Assembly: GCF_000687875.1 (NCBI RefSeq)
Contig: NZ_JHYG01000002.1
Coordinates: forward strand, 186,001-250,000
Source of the DNA: Acidocella facilis ATCC 35904
Lineage (GTDB): Bacteria; Pseudomonadota; Alphaproteobacteria; Acetobacterales; Acetobacteraceae
Length of the DNA stretch: 64,000 nt
Direction of reading: 5' to 3'
This document shows, piece after piece, positions 8,272 through 17,842 of the stretch; the stretch's first letter is position 1, and each line of letters opens with the position of its first letter. The notes below the pieces were generated by a model. That model did no database searches. It was given only the letters and a program-made list of their open reading frames with translations, and was not told the origin of the DNA. Made by a program: the position numbers and the translations under genes.

Positions 8272-8595
8272 TTAAGGCTTGGCGGCGGGCAGGCTGGCGA
8301 AATAGGCGGCCACGTCCTGGCGCTGCGTCAGGGTCAGCGCGGCCGCGATGCGGCGCATCAGCGCATTGCCGCCCTGGCCCGCGGCCATCAGATTCAGCGC
8401 GGCGACGATATCATCCGCCTGGCGCCCGGCCAGCGCCGGCGCGCCGATAGAGCTGTTGCCCTGGCCTTGCGCGCCATGGCAGGCGGCGCAGGGCATGGCG
8501 CCGTTTTCATTGCCGTGCAGGACGATCTGCTGCCCCGCCGGCGCGGCGGCGGCCAGGCCCAGCAGCAGCAACGGCGCGGCCCGCAGCGCCTTCAC
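8272..8595 (-). CDS. Small class I c-type cytochrome
   Basis: 107 residues if translation begins at GTG (8595-8593), which overlaps the TGA of the copper chaperone gene as GTGA; a signal peptide follows directly (VKALRAAPLLLLGLAAAAPAG). The mature domain has one heme motif, CAACHGAQGQG, and the usual cytochrome c helices ending in DVAAYFASL. A periplasmic electron carrier is likely. Coupling to a PCuAC chaperone hints at a link with copper-containing oxidases. A longer in-frame reading upstream would overlap the chaperone gene deeply and place the signal peptide internally, so I rejected it. Confidence 0.82.
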   Translation of the reverse strand: MKALRAAPLLLLGLAAAAPAGQQIVLHGNENGAMPCAACHGAQGQGNSSIGAPALAGRQADDIVAALNLMAAGQGGNALMRRIAAALTLTQRQDVAAYFASLPAAKP

Positions 8596-9050
8596 GCGCC
8601 CGACGGGCCGGAGGGGCCATAGACCGGCAGCAACAGCAGCAGATCGCCGCCATCCGCGAATTTCAGCGTGATGCCGATTTTGTCGCCCACCTTCATCTTC
8701 GGCTTCATACACATCAGATGGTAGCCGCCTTCGGCGAAGCTCACCTGGCCATGGGCGGGGATGGTGAGGCTCTTCACCATCTCCATCGTCGAGGTGCCGC
8801 CATCATTCACCGTCTTGTGCAGCATCAGCGTACCGCAGGCCGGCGAGCTGGCGCCGATCAGCCTGGTGGTGCTGTCGCCGCTATTGCTCAGCGTCATGTA
8901 GCCGCCGGCCGGGATGTTCGGCAGCAGATACCGGAACCAGCCATTCGCGGCATGGATATTGGCCGGGGAGGGCTGCGGCGTGGCCGAGGGGCTGGGGGCG
9001 GCGGCGCCGAGCAGCACGGGTAGCACGAGCAGAGCAAGGTGGCGTTTCAT
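8592..9050 (-). CDS. PCuAC-type periplasmic copper chaperone
   Basis: 152 residues starting at MKRHLALLVLPVLLGAAAP, a signal peptide. The domain has the PCuAC copper-binding layout: a Met/His pair in CGTLMLHKT, a Met-rich segment STMEMVKSL, then GGYHLMCMKPK. Members deliver Cu(I) to the CuA site of cytochrome c oxidase in the periplasm. It is the first gene of a unit with a small cytochrome c (4-bp overlap) and is divergent from folB, with about 120 bp between the starts. Confidence 0.88.
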   Translation of the reverse strand: MKRHLALLVLPVLLGAAAPSPSATPQPSPANIHAANGWFRYLLPNIPAGGYMTLSNSGDSTTRLIGASSPACGTLMLHKTVNDGGTSTMEMVKSLTIPAHGQVSFAEGGYHLMCMKPKMKVGDKIGITLKFADGGDLLLLLPVYGPSGPSGA

Positions 9051-9172
9051 GCAGACTGGATAGCGCAGCCACGAGCGCAAGAAAAGCTTACGGCGTGGGA
9101 AGGCTTTGTCCGGACATTGGCGCATGGCCGCCATTTATTGCCAATTTTGGCGTTGCGGCGCAAAAGGCGGCC

Positions 9173-9583
9173 ATGGATCATATCCGCCTCGCCGATGCCG
9201 CCCGGGCCACGCGGCGCATGTTTGTCCGCGACCTGGTGCTGGAGGCGCAGATCGGCGTCTATGCCCAGGAGCATGGCCGCACCCAGCGCGTGCGCTTCAA
9301 TCTGGATCTGGCGGTCGAGGATGACGGTGCCGCGCATCTCTCGCGCCCCGCGGTGGGGGCGGATGATCTGCGCCGGGTGGTGGATTACGACAATGTGATC
9401 AACGCGGTGCGCGAGATCATCGCCAGCGGCCATGTGCAACTGGTGGAGACGCTGGCCGAGCGCGTCGCCGAGGCCTGCCTGCGCGATCCAAGGGTGCGGG
9501 TGGCGCGGGTGATGGTGGAAAAGCTGGACGTGTTCGCCGATGCCGCCAGCGTGGGTGTGGAAATCGAACGCCGGACTATCTAG
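9173..9583 (+). CDS. folB: Dihydroneopterin aldolase
   Basis: 136 residues starting at ATG 9173 with AAGGCGG just upstream. Family marks: MFVRDLVLEAQIGVYAQEHGRTQ at the N-terminus (the IGVY..E motif), VDYDNVINAVREII and the catalytic-region ETLAERVAEACL, then VEKLDVFADAASVGVEIER. It converts 7,8-dihydroneopterin to 6-hydroxymethyl-dihydropterin plus glycolaldehyde in folate synthesis. Some family members act as epimerases or on methanopterin precursors. folE lies about 8 kb away in the same window. Confidence 0.88.
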   Translation: MDHIRLADAARATRRMFVRDLVLEAQIGVYAQEHGRTQRVRFNLDLAVEDDGAAHLSRPAVGADDLRRVVDYDNVINAVREIIASGHVQLVETLAERVAEACLRDPRVRVARVMVEKLDVFADAASVGVEIERRTI

Positions 9584-9801
9584 TTGTCCACTTCCACCAC
9601 CCCGGTTCCAGCAAGGGGGTTTGGGTGGATTTGGAAACGGGGATAATTCGTTGAACAAATGTTAATGTCGTTCAAAATCAATATGTTAACTATGAATAAC
9701 CAGGACCGGACCCGGCTCCTTTTCGGGCCGGCCTGGGCAGGGCGTGCACAGCTTGCCTGCCGACATTCCACAGAGTTATCCACAGGCGGAAGGGGATAAG
9801 T
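9584..9801. other. AT-rich intergenic region with DnaA-box-like sites
   Basis: 218 bp between folB and uvrC. It contains a perfect DnaA-box consensus TTATCCACA (9776-9784), a weaker match TTGTCCACT (9584-9592), and between them an AT-rich block (about 9645-9705) standing out from the GC-rich surroundings. It must also carry the uvrC promoter. Two boxes are too few to call an origin; this may be a DnaA-responsive promoter or chance. Confidence 0.35.
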
Positions 9802-11664
9802 TTGGAGGCTGCGAAAATCGGCGTCGAGGTGATCGAAACCGCGCTGGAGACGATGCCGAACAACCCAGGCGTGTACAGGATGCTGGATGGCAAGGGCGAT
9901 GCGCTCTATGTCGGCAAGGCGCGCAACCTGAAAAAACGCGTCACCTCCTACACCCAGATCAATCGTTTGCCGGAGCGGCTGCGGCGCATGGTGGCGGATA
10001 CCGCCGCGATGGAGATCCTCACCACCCATACCGAGGCCGAGGCGCTGCTGCTGGAAGCCAATCTCATCAAGAGGTTGAAGCCGCGCTACAATATCCTGCT
10101 GCGGGATGACAAAACCTATCCCTGGCTGATGCTGACGGCGGGGCAGGCGTTTCCGCGCATCGCCAAACATCGCGGGGTGCAGGAAAAGGGCAATCTCTAT
10201 TGGGGGCCGTTCGCCTCGGTCTGGGCGGTCAACCAGACCGTGCAGGCGCTGCAGCGCGTGTTCCTGCTCCGTACCTGCGCGGATACCGTCTTCACCAACC
10301 GCACCCGGCCTTGCCTGCTGTTCCAGATCAAGCGCTGCTGCGCCCCCTGCGTGGACCGGGTCAGCAAGGAGGAGTACGGCAAGCTGGTCACCCAGGCCCG
10401 GGATTTCCTGCAGGGAAAGACCGGCGCGGTGCAGAAGGATCTCGCTGCTGCGATGCAGCAAGCCGCTGAAAATCTTGAATTCGAGCGCGCGGCGGCGCTG
10501 CGTGACCGGATCCGGGGCCTGGCCTATGTGCAGGGCAGCGAGGTCATCAACCCGGAAAGCCTGGGCGATGCGGACGTGATCGCCCTGCACCAGCAGGCCG
10601 GCCAGGCCTGCGTGCAGGTGTTCTTCATCCGCGGCGGGCGCAATAACGGCAATCGCAGCTTTTTCCCCGTCCATGCCAAGGATGAGGAGGCGCCGGAGGT
10701 GCTGGCCGCCTTCATCGCGCAATTCTATGACGACAAGCCGCCCCCGGCGCAGCTTCTGCTCAACCATGCGCCGCAGGAGCAGGCGCTGCTGGAAGAGGCG
10801 CTGAGCCTGAAGGCGGAGCGGCGGGTTTATATCTCGGTGCCGCAGCGCGGCGAGAAGGCCGATGTGGTGGCCCATGCCGCCACCAATGCGCGCGAGGCGC
10901 TGGAGCGCAAGCTGGCCGAGAGTGCCGGCCAGGGCAAATTGCTCGCCGCCACGGCGGAATTGTTCGGCCTGGCGGAGACGCCAAGGCGGATCGAGACCTA
11001 TGACAACTCCCACATCATGGGCACCAACGCTTACGGGGTGATGGTGGTGGCTGGGCCCGAGGGGCCGATGAAATCCGCCTATCGCAAATTCAGCATCAAA
11101 TCCGTGCTCACCCCGGGCGATGATTTCGCGATGATGCGCGAGGTGCTGCAGCGCCGCTTTGGCCGCGCGCTGGAGGAAGACCCGGACCGCAGCGGCGAGA
11201 GCTGGCCGGATCTGGTGCTGATCGATGGCGGCGCCGGTCAGCTTTCGGCGGCGAAGGCGGTAATGGCGGATCTGGGGCTGGAGGATATCCCGATGGTCGC
11301 CATCGCCAAGGGGCCGGACCGCGATGCCGGGCGGGAATGGTTCCACATGGAACATCGCGCGCCCTTCCAGCTGCCGCCGCGTGACCCGGTGCTGTATTTT
11401 CTGCAGAGGCTGCGCGATGAGGCGCATCGCTTCGCCATCACCACCCACCGCGCCGCCCGCAGCAAGAAGCTCACCACCTCGGAGCTGGATGAGGTGCCGG
11501 GCATCGGCGCCGCGCGCAAAAAGGCGCTGCTGCTGCATTTCGGCTCGGCGCGCGGGGTGAAGGGGGCGGGGCTGAAGGATCTGGAATCCGTCCCCGGCAT
11601 TAACCGCGCCACGGCGCGGGCGGTCTATGGCTTCTTCCATCCCGGCGTAAGGCTGGAGGATTAG
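9802..11664 (+). CDS. uvrC: Excinuclease ABC subunit C
   Basis: 620 residues. GIY-YIG nuclease domain at the N-terminus (PNNPGVYRM, then [12 protein letters not shown]), a cysteine cluster ([14 protein letters not shown], about residues 171-184), a UvrB-binding UVR segment (about 200-240), the C-terminal endonuclease domain ([22 protein letters not shown]) and paired helix-hairpin-helix motifs ([39 protein letters not shown]). It makes both incisions in nucleotide excision repair with UvrA/UvrB. The start given is TTG with GGAAGGGG upstream; an ATG at 9853 directly before the GIY-YIG domain is an alternative. Confidence 0.96.
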   Translation: MEAAKIGVEVIETALETMPNNPGVYRMLDGKGDALYVGKARNLKKRVTSYTQINRLPERLRRMVADTAAMEILTTHTEAEALLLEANLIKRLKPRYNILLRDDKTYPWLMLTAGQAFPRIAKHRGVQEKGNLYWGPFASVWAVNQTVQALQRVFLLRTCADTVFTNRTRPCLLFQIKRCCAPCVDRVSKEEYGKLVTQARDFLQGKTGAVQKDLAAAMQQAAENLEFERAAALRDRIRGLAYVQGSEVINPESLGDADVIALHQQAGQACVQVFFIRGGRNNGNRSFFPVHAKDEEAPEVLAAFIAQFYDDKPPPAQLLLNHAPQEQALLEEALSLKAERRVYISVPQRGEKADVVAHAATNAREALERKLAESAGQGKLLAATAELFGLAETPRRIETYDNSHIMGTNAYGVMVVAGPEGPMKSAYRKFSIKSVLTPGDDFAMMREVLQRRFGRALEEDPDRSGESWPDLVLIDGGAGQLSAAKAVMADLGLEDIPMVAIAKGPDRDAGREWFHMEHRAPFQLPPRDPVLYFLQRLRDEAHRFAITTHRAARSKKLTTSELDEVPGIGAARKKALLLHFGSARGVKGAGLKDLESVPGINRATARAVYGFFHPGVRLED

Positions 11665-11729
11665 CCCCCCTTGGCTTCCCGCGCCGAAGCTATAAGTTCG
11701 GAGCACAAAACAAGCGTGTGGGGGTATGG

Positions 11730-13304
11730 ATGAGCCAGTCTGATTGGGCGGATGTGAAAAGGCTGGCGGCCGAGGCGCCGGACATGCGCGCATTATTTGC
11801 CGAAGAAGCGACCCGGTTCGCGGATTTTTCCGTCACCGCCGCCGGGCTGCTGCTGGATTTTTCCAAAACCTCCCTCACCGGCAGCAGCTTCGCTGCCCTG
11901 CTGCGGCTGATCCGCGCCAGCGGGCTGGAGGAAAAGCGCGCCGCCATGTTCGCCGGCGCGCCGATCAACCTCACCGAAAACCGCGCCGTGCTGCACACCG
12001 CCTTGCGCGCCCCGGCGGATGCGCAAATCCTGGTCGGCGGGGAGAATGTGGTGCCGGCGGTGCAGGAGACGCTGGGGCGCTTTCTGGACTTCGCCGAGGC
12101 GGTGCGCGGCGGCACCATCGCGGCCGCCGACGGCAAGCCCTTTACCGATGTGGTGAATATCGGCATTGGCGGCTCGGATCTCGGCCCGGCCATGGTCACC
12201 GCCGCGCTCGCCCCCTATCATGACGGGCCGCGCCTGCATTACGTCTCCAATGTCGATGCGGCGCATCTTTCGGACACGCTGAAGCGGCTGGACCCGGCGC
12301 GGACCCTGTTCATCATCGCCTCGAAAACCTTCACCACGGTGGAGACGATGACCAACGCCGCTTCCGCCCGGCGCTGGCTGGCGCAGGCGCTGGGTGAGGA
12401 TGCGGTGGGGGCGCATTTCTGCGCCGTCTCCACCGCGCTGGAGAAATGCGCGGCCTTCGGCATCGCCCCGGACCGGATTTTCGGTTTCTGGGATTGGGTC
12501 GGCGGGCGCTATTCGGTGTGGTCCTCGGTCGGGCTGCCGGTCGCCATCGCCATCGGCGCGGAACATTTCCGCGCCTTCCTGGCCGGGGCCAGGGAGATGG
12601 ACGAGCATTTCCGCACCGCCAGGCTGGAAGAGAACCTGCCGGTGCTGCTGGCGCTGGTCGGGCTCTGGCACCGTGACGCGCTGGGCTACCCGGCCCGCGC
12701 CATCCTGCCTTATGACCAGCGCCTGGCGCGGTTTGCGGCCTATCTGCAGCAGCTGGACATGGAATCGAACGGCAAGCAGGTGACGCGCGAGGGCACCCCC
12801 GTGACCCAGCCCACCGGCCCGCTGGTGTTCGGCGAGCCCGGCACCAATGGCCAGCACGCCTTCTATCAGCTGATCCATCAGGGCACGGATGTGATCCCGT
12901 GCGAATTCTATATCGCCGCCGAAGGCCATGAACCGGAGATGGCGGTGCATCATGAGCTGCTCGTGGCCAATTGCCTGGCCCAGGCGCAGGCGCTGCTGCA
13001 GGGCCGCAGCCTGGAAGAGGCCAAGGGCAATCCGCACCGCGTTTTCCCCGGCAACCGCCCCTCCATCGTCACCGCCTACCGCAAGCTGGACCCGGCGACG
13101 TTGGGCAAGCTGATCGCGCTCTATGAGCACCGCGTGTTTACCGAGGCGGCGGTGTGGAACATCAACGCCTTCGACCAATGGGGGGTGGAGCTGGGCAAGG
13201 AGCTGGCGACCAGGCTGCTGCCAATGGTGCGCGGCGAGGCCGGCGATGGGGCGGATGGCTCCACCACCGGGCTGCTCGGCTATCTGCGCGGGGGGCGGCG
13301 GTAA
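11730..13304 (+). CDS. pgi: Glucose-6-phosphate isomerase
   Basis: 524 residues, starting at ATG 11730 with GGGGG upstream; a GTG four codons earlier is less likely. Family signatures: [13 protein letters not shown] (sugar phosphate site), [26 protein letters not shown], and the substrate-binding ESNGKQVT plus [15 protein letters not shown] (with the catalytic His). It interconverts glucose-6-phosphate and fructose-6-phosphate in the cytoplasm. It stands alone on the plus strand and ends at a family II repeat facing the response regulator gene. Confidence 0.97.
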   Translation: MSQSDWADVKRLAAEAPDMRALFAEEATRFADFSVTAAGLLLDFSKTSLTGSSFAALLRLIRASGLEEKRAAMFAGAPINLTENRAVLHTALRAPADAQILVGGENVVPAVQETLGRFLDFAEAVRGGTIAAADGKPFTDVVNIGIGGSDLGPAMVTAALAPYHDGPRLHYVSNVDAAHLSDTLKRLDPARTLFIIASKTFTTVETMTNAASARRWLAQALGEDAVGAHFCAVSTALEKCAAFGIAPDRIFGFWDWVGGRYSVWSSVGLPVAIAIGAEHFRAFLAGAREMDEHFRTARLEENLPVLLALVGLWHRDALGYPARAILPYDQRLARFAAYLQQLDMESNGKQVTREGTPVTQPTGPLVFGEPGTNGQHAFYQLIHQGTDVIPCEFYIAAEGHEPEMAVHHELLVANCLAQAQALLQGRSLEEAKGNPHRVFPGNRPSIVTAYRKLDPATLGKLIALYEHRVFTEAAVWNINAFDQWGVELGKELATRLLPMVRGEAGDGADGSTTGLLGYLRGGRR

Positions 13305-13305
13305 C

Positions 13306-13373
13306 GGCGTTGCCAACGCCCCGGAGGTTTTTCGCCGCTTTTTTGTAAAAAAGCGGCACCAAAAAACTTTTAT
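13306..13373. repeat. Family II structured intergenic repeat (single unit)
   Basis: Begins right after the pgi stop. Read on the minus strand it has the flank ATAAAAGTTTTTTGG (13373-13359), a perfect 11-bp hairpin GCCGCTTTTTT-AC-AAAAAAGCGGC (13357-13334), then GGGGCGTTGGCAACGCC ending at 13306, itself a small palindrome. The same flanks with a different stem sequence occur twice, head to head, at 22647-22783. Located between convergent genes; T-runs on both sides suggest it can end transcription in either direction. Confidence 0.75.
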
Positions 13374-13394
13374 AATTTCTTCAAGGGGTTGTTT

Positions 13395-13775
13395 TCAAAG
13401 TTCGGGGGTGGTGCGGCGCTCGTGCAGCGCCTCCACCCGGTCCAGCAGCTCCGAAAACACGAAGGGCTTGACGATATAATCATCGCCGCCGGCTTCCAGC
13501 CCGGTCATCCAGTCGCCCAGCGCGCCGAGGCCGGAGAGGAACAGCACCGGCGTGGTCACGTCATGCGCGCGCAGCTCGCGCAGCAATTCCGCCCCATCCA
13601 CCCCGCCGGGGAGCTGGCGGTCGAAGATCATCACGTCGAACTTGCCCTTGGCGGCGCGGCTCAGCCCGTCCTGCCCGTCAATCGTATGCGTGACCTCGTG
13701 ATTCGCCTCGGCCATGCCATTGGTGACCACGCTGGCCACCGTCTCGTCATCCTCGATGAGCAGAATGCGCATCAT
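13395..13775 (-). CDS. Stand-alone response regulator receiver domain
   Basis: 126 residues, a single CheY-like receiver: acidic pair IEDDE (residues 8-11), phosphoacceptor Asp52 in MIFDRQLPG, the T/S position in VLFLSGLG and the conserved Lys103 in IVKPF. The sequence looks like the receiver of OmpR-type regulators, but the reading frame stops at EALHERRTTPEL with no DNA-binding domain. It is divergent from a small soluble histidine kinase (13908), its likely partner. Output is probably through protein contact. Two adjacent ATGs (13775, 13772) could start it. Confidence 0.85.
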   Translation of the reverse strand: MMRILLIEDDETVASVVTNGMAEANHEVTHTIDGQDGLSRAAKGKFDVMIFDRQLPGGVDGAELLRELRAHDVTTPVLFLSGLGALGDWMTGLEAGGDDYIVKPFVFSELLDRVEALHERRTTPEL

Positions 13776-13907
13776 CCAACTCTCTTTCCCGGTTTCACAA
13801 ACACTTGTTCACCTGCTGTATAAGCCTAATCTGAGTGACCTTAGTTTACAGTTGGGTTGCTTTTGGTTGAAAAAATCGGGGATGAGAGTGGCACAGGAGA
13901 TTCAGGC

Positions 13908-14585
13908 ATGATGCCCGCTGAGGAGGACGACGCCCCCGGCGGGCTGGAGCCCTTCGCCGCGCAGGTGGCGCATGACTTCAATAATCTGCTGACCGGCGTG
14001 CTCGGCAATCTCGAATTGCTGGAGATGCGCGCCGCCCGCAACAAGATCGAGGGGCTGGAAAGCTATTTGTCCGGCGCGCGCAATGCCGGCGCCCGCGCGG
14101 CGGGGTTCGCGCACCGGCTGCTGGTTTATTCCGGCCGCACCGCCCGCCCGGCCGAGCCGGTGGAGGTGACCGCCTTGCTGCGCACGCTGGCGGGCCAGCC
14201 GGAAGGGCGTGGCGTGGCGATGACGCTGCCGCCGCAGACGCTCTTCGCCATGGCTGACCCGGACGGGTTGCAGCAGGCGGTGGTGGAGCTGATCGAGAAT
14301 GCCAGGGAAGCCGCCCCGGCCTCGCATGCCCTGGCGCTGCGGGCCGCGCTGCAGGATGGCATGGTCTGTATCGAAATGCGCGACGATGGCCCGGGCATGG
14401 CGCCGGAGGTGCTGGCCCAGGCCGCCGAACCGCTCTTCACCACCCGCGCCAACGGCGCCGGGCGTGGGCTGGGGCTGGCCATCGCCGCGCGCAGCATGGA
14501 GCGCGCCGGTGGCAGGCTGGTGCTGGACAGCGCGCCGGGGCAGGGCTGCGTGGCGCGGCTGCTGTTACGGCCGGCGGAAGGCTAG
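13908..14585 (+). CDS. Soluble sensor-less histidine kinase
   Basis: 225 residues from ATG 13908, chosen because AGGAGA lies 9 bases upstream; a TTG at 13857 would add 17 residues. It contains only the transmitter: H-box AHDFNNLLTGVLGNLELL (His22), N-box VVELIENAREA, G1 DDGPGMAPE, F-box PLFTTRANGAG and G2 GRGLGLAIAARSMERAGG. No membrane segment, PAS or other sensor domain is present. The HDFNNLL type of H-box is common in hybrid kinases. Divergent placement next to a single-domain receiver suggests a minimal phosphorelay. The input signal is unknown. Confidence 0.85.
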   Translation: MMPAEEDDAPGGLEPFAAQVAHDFNNLLTGVLGNLELLEMRAARNKIEGLESYLSGARNAGARAAGFAHRLLVYSGRTARPAEPVEVTALLRTLAGQPEGRGVAMTLPPQTLFAMADPDGLQQAVVELIENAREAAPASHALALRAALQDGMVCIEMRDDGPGMAPEVLAQAAEPLFTTRANGAGRGLGLAIAARSMERAGGRLVLDSAPGQGCVARLLLRPAEG

Positions 14586-14592
14586 GAGAGCC

Positions 14593-14667
14593 TGGCTGGG
14601 ACGGGAGGATTCGAACCTCCGCATGGCGGAATCAAAATCCGCTGCCTTACCGCTTGGCGACGTCCCA
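14593..14667 (-). tRNA. tRNA-Gln (anticodon TTG)
   Basis: 75-nt cloverleaf including an encoded CCA. Acceptor TGGGACG pairs with CGTCCCA, the anticodon stem GCGGA/TCCGC encloses loop TTTTGAT with anticodon TTG, and the T-arm is GGAGGTTCGAATCCTCC. It lies 7 bp past the convergent histidine kinase stop and downstream of ispE, with which it may be co-transcribed. Confidence 0.96.
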
Positions 14668-14681
14668 TCGGCTGGGCGCTC

Positions 14682-15539
14682 TCATAAGCCGGTCGGGGGC
14701 GGCTGGTAAAGCCCCCCGCCCCAACACCACCAGGATGATTGCTCACCCTGCAGCGTCGCGGCGGCGTCGCGCGCGGCAGTGGCGGTTTCGAACAGGGCGA
14801 AGCAGGTGGCGCCGGAGCCGCTCATCCGCGCCAGCAGCGCGCCCGGCAGTGCCGCCAGCGCCGCCAGCACCGTGCCGATGACGGGCTGAATGCCGATCGC
14901 CGCCGCCTGCAGATCATTGCCGCAGCGCTTCAGATCCTCGGCCATCAGCCGGGCGCTGGGCCACATCGCCGGCAGGCGCGGCGGTGGCGAGAAGCCACCA
15001 GTGCGGGCCTTGAACACCGACGGGGTAGGTACCGCCACGCCAGGATTGACCAGCACCATGGCAAACTCCGGCAAACGCGGGGCAGGGGCCAGTACCTCGC
15101 CGATACCCTGCATCCGCACCGGTTCGCTGCGCAGGCAGACCGGCACATCCGCCCCCAGCGCCAGCGCCAAGGCCGGCAGATCCGCCTTTTGCACGCCCCA
15201 GAGCCGGCAGAGGGCGCGCAGCGCCGCCGCCGCATCGGCCGAGCCGCCGCCAATGCCCGAGGCCACTGGCAGGTCCTTTTCCAGATGCAGCCGCGCCCCG
15301 CGCCCCGGTGCCAGCGCCCGCGCCGCCTTTAGCAACAGATTATCCGGCTCGCTCTGCAACGCCGCGCCGAAGCGCCCGCCTAGGCTCAGGCTCAGCGCCT
15401 CCGCCGCCTCAACCTGCACCCGGTCGCCGACATCAGGGAACACCGCCAGGCTGTCGAGCAGATGATACCCATCCGCCCGCCTGCCGGTGACATGCAGATA
15501 GAGATTGACCTTCGCCGGCGCGAAAACCGTGAGGCTCAT
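14682..15539 (-). CDS. ispE: 4-diphosphocytidyl-2-C-methyl-D-erythritol kinase
   Basis: 285 residues from ATG 15539, the start that overlaps the TGA of the TPR gene (ATGA). GHMP-kinase features: [21 protein letters not shown] at the N-terminus, the ATP loop [17 protein letters not shown], and the C-terminal motif [15 protein letters not shown]. It phosphorylates CDP-methylerythritol in the non-mevalonate isoprenoid pathway, in the cytoplasm. Coupling to a TPR lipoprotein gene is the usual alphaproteobacterial arrangement. Confidence 0.95.
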   Translation of the reverse strand: MSLTVFAPAKVNLYLHVTGRRADGYHLLDSLAVFPDVGDRVQVEAAEALSLSLGGRFGAALQSEPDNLLLKAARALAPGRGARLHLEKDLPVASGIGGGSADAAAALRALCRLWGVQKADLPALALALGADVPVCLRSEPVRMQGIGEVLAPAPRLPEFAMVLVNPGVAVPTPSVFKARTGGFSPPPRLPAMWPSARLMAEDLKRCGNDLQAAAIGIQPVIGTVLAALAALPGALLARMSGSGATCFALFETATAARDAAATLQGEQSSWWCWGGGLYQPPPTGL

Positions 15540-17251
15540 GGCGTGGGGGCGCCGAAATGCTGCTGGATCTTGGCTTCCAGCGCCGCTTTCAGCGTCGCAT
15601 CCGGGTTCAGCCCCAGCGCGCGGTCCCATTGATAGGCCGCCTGCAGCTTTTGCCCCGCCTGCCAGAACGCATCGCCGAGATGGCCGTTGACCTCGGCATC
15701 GTCCGGCGCCAGCTCCACCGCCTGGATCAGCAGTGCCAGGGCGCGCTTGGTGTTGCCGCGCTTCATCTCGACATAGCCGAGCGAATCCAGCACCGCCGGA
15801 TCCTTCGGGTCCAGCCCGGCGGCCTTGCTCAGCATCGCCTGCGCCTCATCCAGCTTCTCGTCGCGCGAGGCCCAGCTATAGCCAAGATAATTCAGCACAT
15901 AAGGCTGGTTGGGGGAGAGTTTCAGCGCCTGTTCCAGGTCCGGCTCCGCGGCCGCCCAGTTGCCGGTTTCGTCCTCGCAGATGCCGCGGTCGAAATACAG
16001 GCTCCAGGCGGCGGCCGGCGGCGGGTTGCCGGCCAGGGCGATCGCCTTCTGGTAATAAGGCAGTGCCTGGCCGCATTGATGCGCGGTGCGCCAGACATCG
16101 CCGGCGGCGGCCAGCAGCCCGGGATTGTCCGGGTGCTGGGCGCTCAGCCCGTCGAGCAGCGCCACCGCCTTGTCCGGCTCGCCCAGGCTGGCGAGCAGGC
16201 TGGCCTGCTGCACCGCCGCCGGGCCATAGAGCGCATCGCCGGGCTGGATCGGCGCCAGCGTGTCGAGCGCGTTGCGCATTTCCACCGGCGTCGGGATGGC
16301 GTTGGGGTCGTCGCTGTCGATCTGGGTGGAGGCCAGGATCAGCCGCGCGGCGGAAAGGTCCGGGCGCAGCTCCAGCGCGAAGCGCAGGAACACGCTGCGC
16401 AGGAACAAAGCCTGCGGCTGGCTGAGCGAGGCCGCCAAGGTGAGATAGGCCTCCGCCATGCCCTGCACCGGGGTGGAGATCACCTTCGCCCCCATCTGCG
16501 CCTGCAACTGCGGCAGCGCGATGGCGAGGTCCGGATGCGCCGCGATCAGCGCCATCAGCACCGCCTCGGCCTGCGTCTTGTTGCCCTGGCGCGCATCCCA
16601 GCTGGCCAGGATCTGCGCCAGGCGCAGATTGGGCGAGGCGGCGGAGACGGCGCCGTAGAGCTGGGTGGCACTCTTGATATCGCCCGCCGCATCGGCGATC
16701 AGCGCCGCGTTCAGCACATAAACGCCGCCAAAGGCGCCATTATTGAAGCTGGGGCCGAGCGTGTTCAGCGCCCCTTGCTCGTCGCCCTGGCCGAATTGCG
16801 TCCAGGCGATCAGCAGCGGTTCGATCAAAGCCGCCAGCTGGTCGCTGGGCAGGGTTTTGAAGAAGGTGGCGGCCTGCTGGTAATCGCCTTGCATCGCCGC
16901 CTGGTTGCCGCGCAGCAAGGCGGCCAGCGCATTGCCGGGCAGGCGCGGGGCGAGCGCCTGCGCCTCGTCGCTGCCGGCCAGCACGCCGGAGAGAAACCCT
17001 TCCTGCGCCAGGCGCGGATTATCCGGGTCCGTTTGCAGCGCCTTGGCGTAGAAGCGGGCGGCCCGCGCCGGGTCGTTCACCGAAGCCGCGTAGCGCGCCG
17101 CCAGAAACGCCCCGAAGGCCGGGTTGGGTTTGGTGGCCGGGGTGGGGGCGGTGTCGGGGAAGGAGGCCGTACCGGCAGCGCCCGCCGCGCAGGCGGAAAG
17201 CATGATGCAGGCAGCGACGGCGAAGCGGCCGAACGGCAAGGAGATGCGCAT
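15536..17251 (-). CDS. TPR-repeat lipoprotein
   Basis: 571 residues. The N-terminus is a lipoprotein signal (hydrophobic segment ending LSACAAG; lipid Cys at about residue 20). The rest is tetratricopeptide-like: pairs of helices with the W-LG-Y-A-F-A-P pattern, clearest near the C-terminus ([62 protein letters not shown]). It is probably anchored to the outer membrane as an assembly scaffold. It is translationally coupled to ispE and divergent from apaG. No enzymatic motif is visible. Confidence 0.85.
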   Translation of the reverse strand: MRISLPFGRFAVAACIMLSACAAGAAGTASFPDTAPTPATKPNPAFGAFLAARYAASVNDPARAARFYAKALQTDPDNPRLAQEGFLSGVLAGSDEAQALAPRLPGNALAALLRGNQAAMQGDYQQAATFFKTLPSDQLAALIEPLLIAWTQFGQGDEQGALNTLGPSFNNGAFGGVYVLNAALIADAAGDIKSATQLYGAVSAASPNLRLAQILASWDARQGNKTQAEAVLMALIAAHPDLAIALPQLQAQMGAKVISTPVQGMAEAYLTLAASLSQPQALFLRSVFLRFALELRPDLSAARLILASTQIDSDDPNAIPTPVEMRNALDTLAPIQPGDALYGPAAVQQASLLASLGEPDKAVALLDGLSAQHPDNPGLLAAAGDVWRTAHQCGQALPYYQKAIALAGNPPPAAAWSLYFDRGICEDETGNWAAAEPDLEQALKLSPNQPYVLNYLGYSWASRDEKLDEAQAMLSKAAGLDPKDPAVLDSLGYVEMKRGNTKRALALLIQAVELAPDDAEVNGHLGDAFWQAGQKLQAAYQWDRALGLNPDATLKAALEAKIQQHFGAPTP

Positions 17252-17342
17252 GAGCAGACTCTAGCAGCGCTGTTGCGGAGCGGCAAAAACCGTGAAGCAG
17301 GGCTCGCTTGTTCGCGCCCGGGGGCTGGGATAGGCTGGCGGC

Positions 17343-17747
17343 ATGGAGCCTGGGTTCGAAGCGACAACCAACGACGTCACCGTGCAGGTGCGAGTTATGT
17401 TTCTGGATGAGCAGTCGCAGCCGGAGGCGGGGCGGTTTTTCTGGGCCTACCATATTTCCATCATCAACCAGGGCGGCGCCACCGTGCAGCTGCTCAGGCG
17501 CACCTGGCACATCACCGATAGCACCGGCTACACCCATGTCGTGCATGGGGATGGCGTGGTGGGCGAGCAGCCGGTGCTCACCCCGGGGGCGCGGTTCGAA
17601 TACAGCTCCGGCGCCCCGCTGGCCACCGCCTCGGGCTTCATGGTCGGCACCTATCACATGCAGCGCCTGCCCGGCGGCGAGCCGTTCGACGTCGCGGTGC
17701 CCGCCTTCAGCCTGGACAGCCCGCACGAGGATCCCAGGCGGCATTGA
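17343..17747 (+). CDS. apaG: ApaG domain protein
   Basis: 134 residues, the full length of ApaG. The fibronectin-III-like core is recognisable: VTVQVRVMFLDEQSQPEAG, FFWAYHISIINQG, VQLLRRTWHITDSTG, then GVVGEQPVLTPGARFEYSSGAPLATASGFM and GTYHM. ApaG has been linked genetically to Co/Mg efflux and to diadenosine tetraphosphate levels; the biochemical role is not settled. It is divergent from the TPR lipoprotein gene (91 bp) and precedes folE by 95 bp. Confidence 0.92.
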   Translation: MEPGFEATTNDVTVQVRVMFLDEQSQPEAGRFFWAYHISIINQGGATVQLLRRTWHITDSTGYTHVVHGDGVVGEQPVLTPGARFEYSSGAPLATASGFMVGTYHMQRLPGGEPFDVAVPAFSLDSPHEDPRRH

Positions 17748-17806
17748 GCCGGGCGATTTGCGCGCAATATTGGCTGAGTGATCCGGCTGGCCCATATAAA
17801 CGTAAT

Positions 17807-17820
17807 CGTCATACATGACG
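17807..17820. promoter_or_regulatory. Palindrome upstream of folE
   Basis: Perfect 14-bp palindrome CGTCAT-AC-ATGACG ending 22 bp before the folE ATG, in the 95-bp gap after apaG. It overlaps the expected promoter/leader of folE, so it could be an operator or a small hairpin. No matching regulator is adjacent. Confidence 0.4.
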
Positions 17821-17842
17821 TCTTTAATGCCTCAGACCTGAA

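Noticed and set aside
9584-9801. Chromosomal origin of replication
   Set aside because: Only two DnaA-like boxes are visible and no origin-associated gene such as dnaA, hemE or parAB is nearby; kept only as a finding of moderate interest.
9580-11793. 737-residue open frame antisense to uvrC
   Set aside because: uvrC on the plus strand has all family motifs; the reverse frame has His/Arg/Gln-rich low-complexity sequence typical of antisense frames here.
14593-14667. tRNA-Gln as an integration site
   Set aside because: No integrase or repeated tRNA 3' end lies nearby; flanking genes are core.
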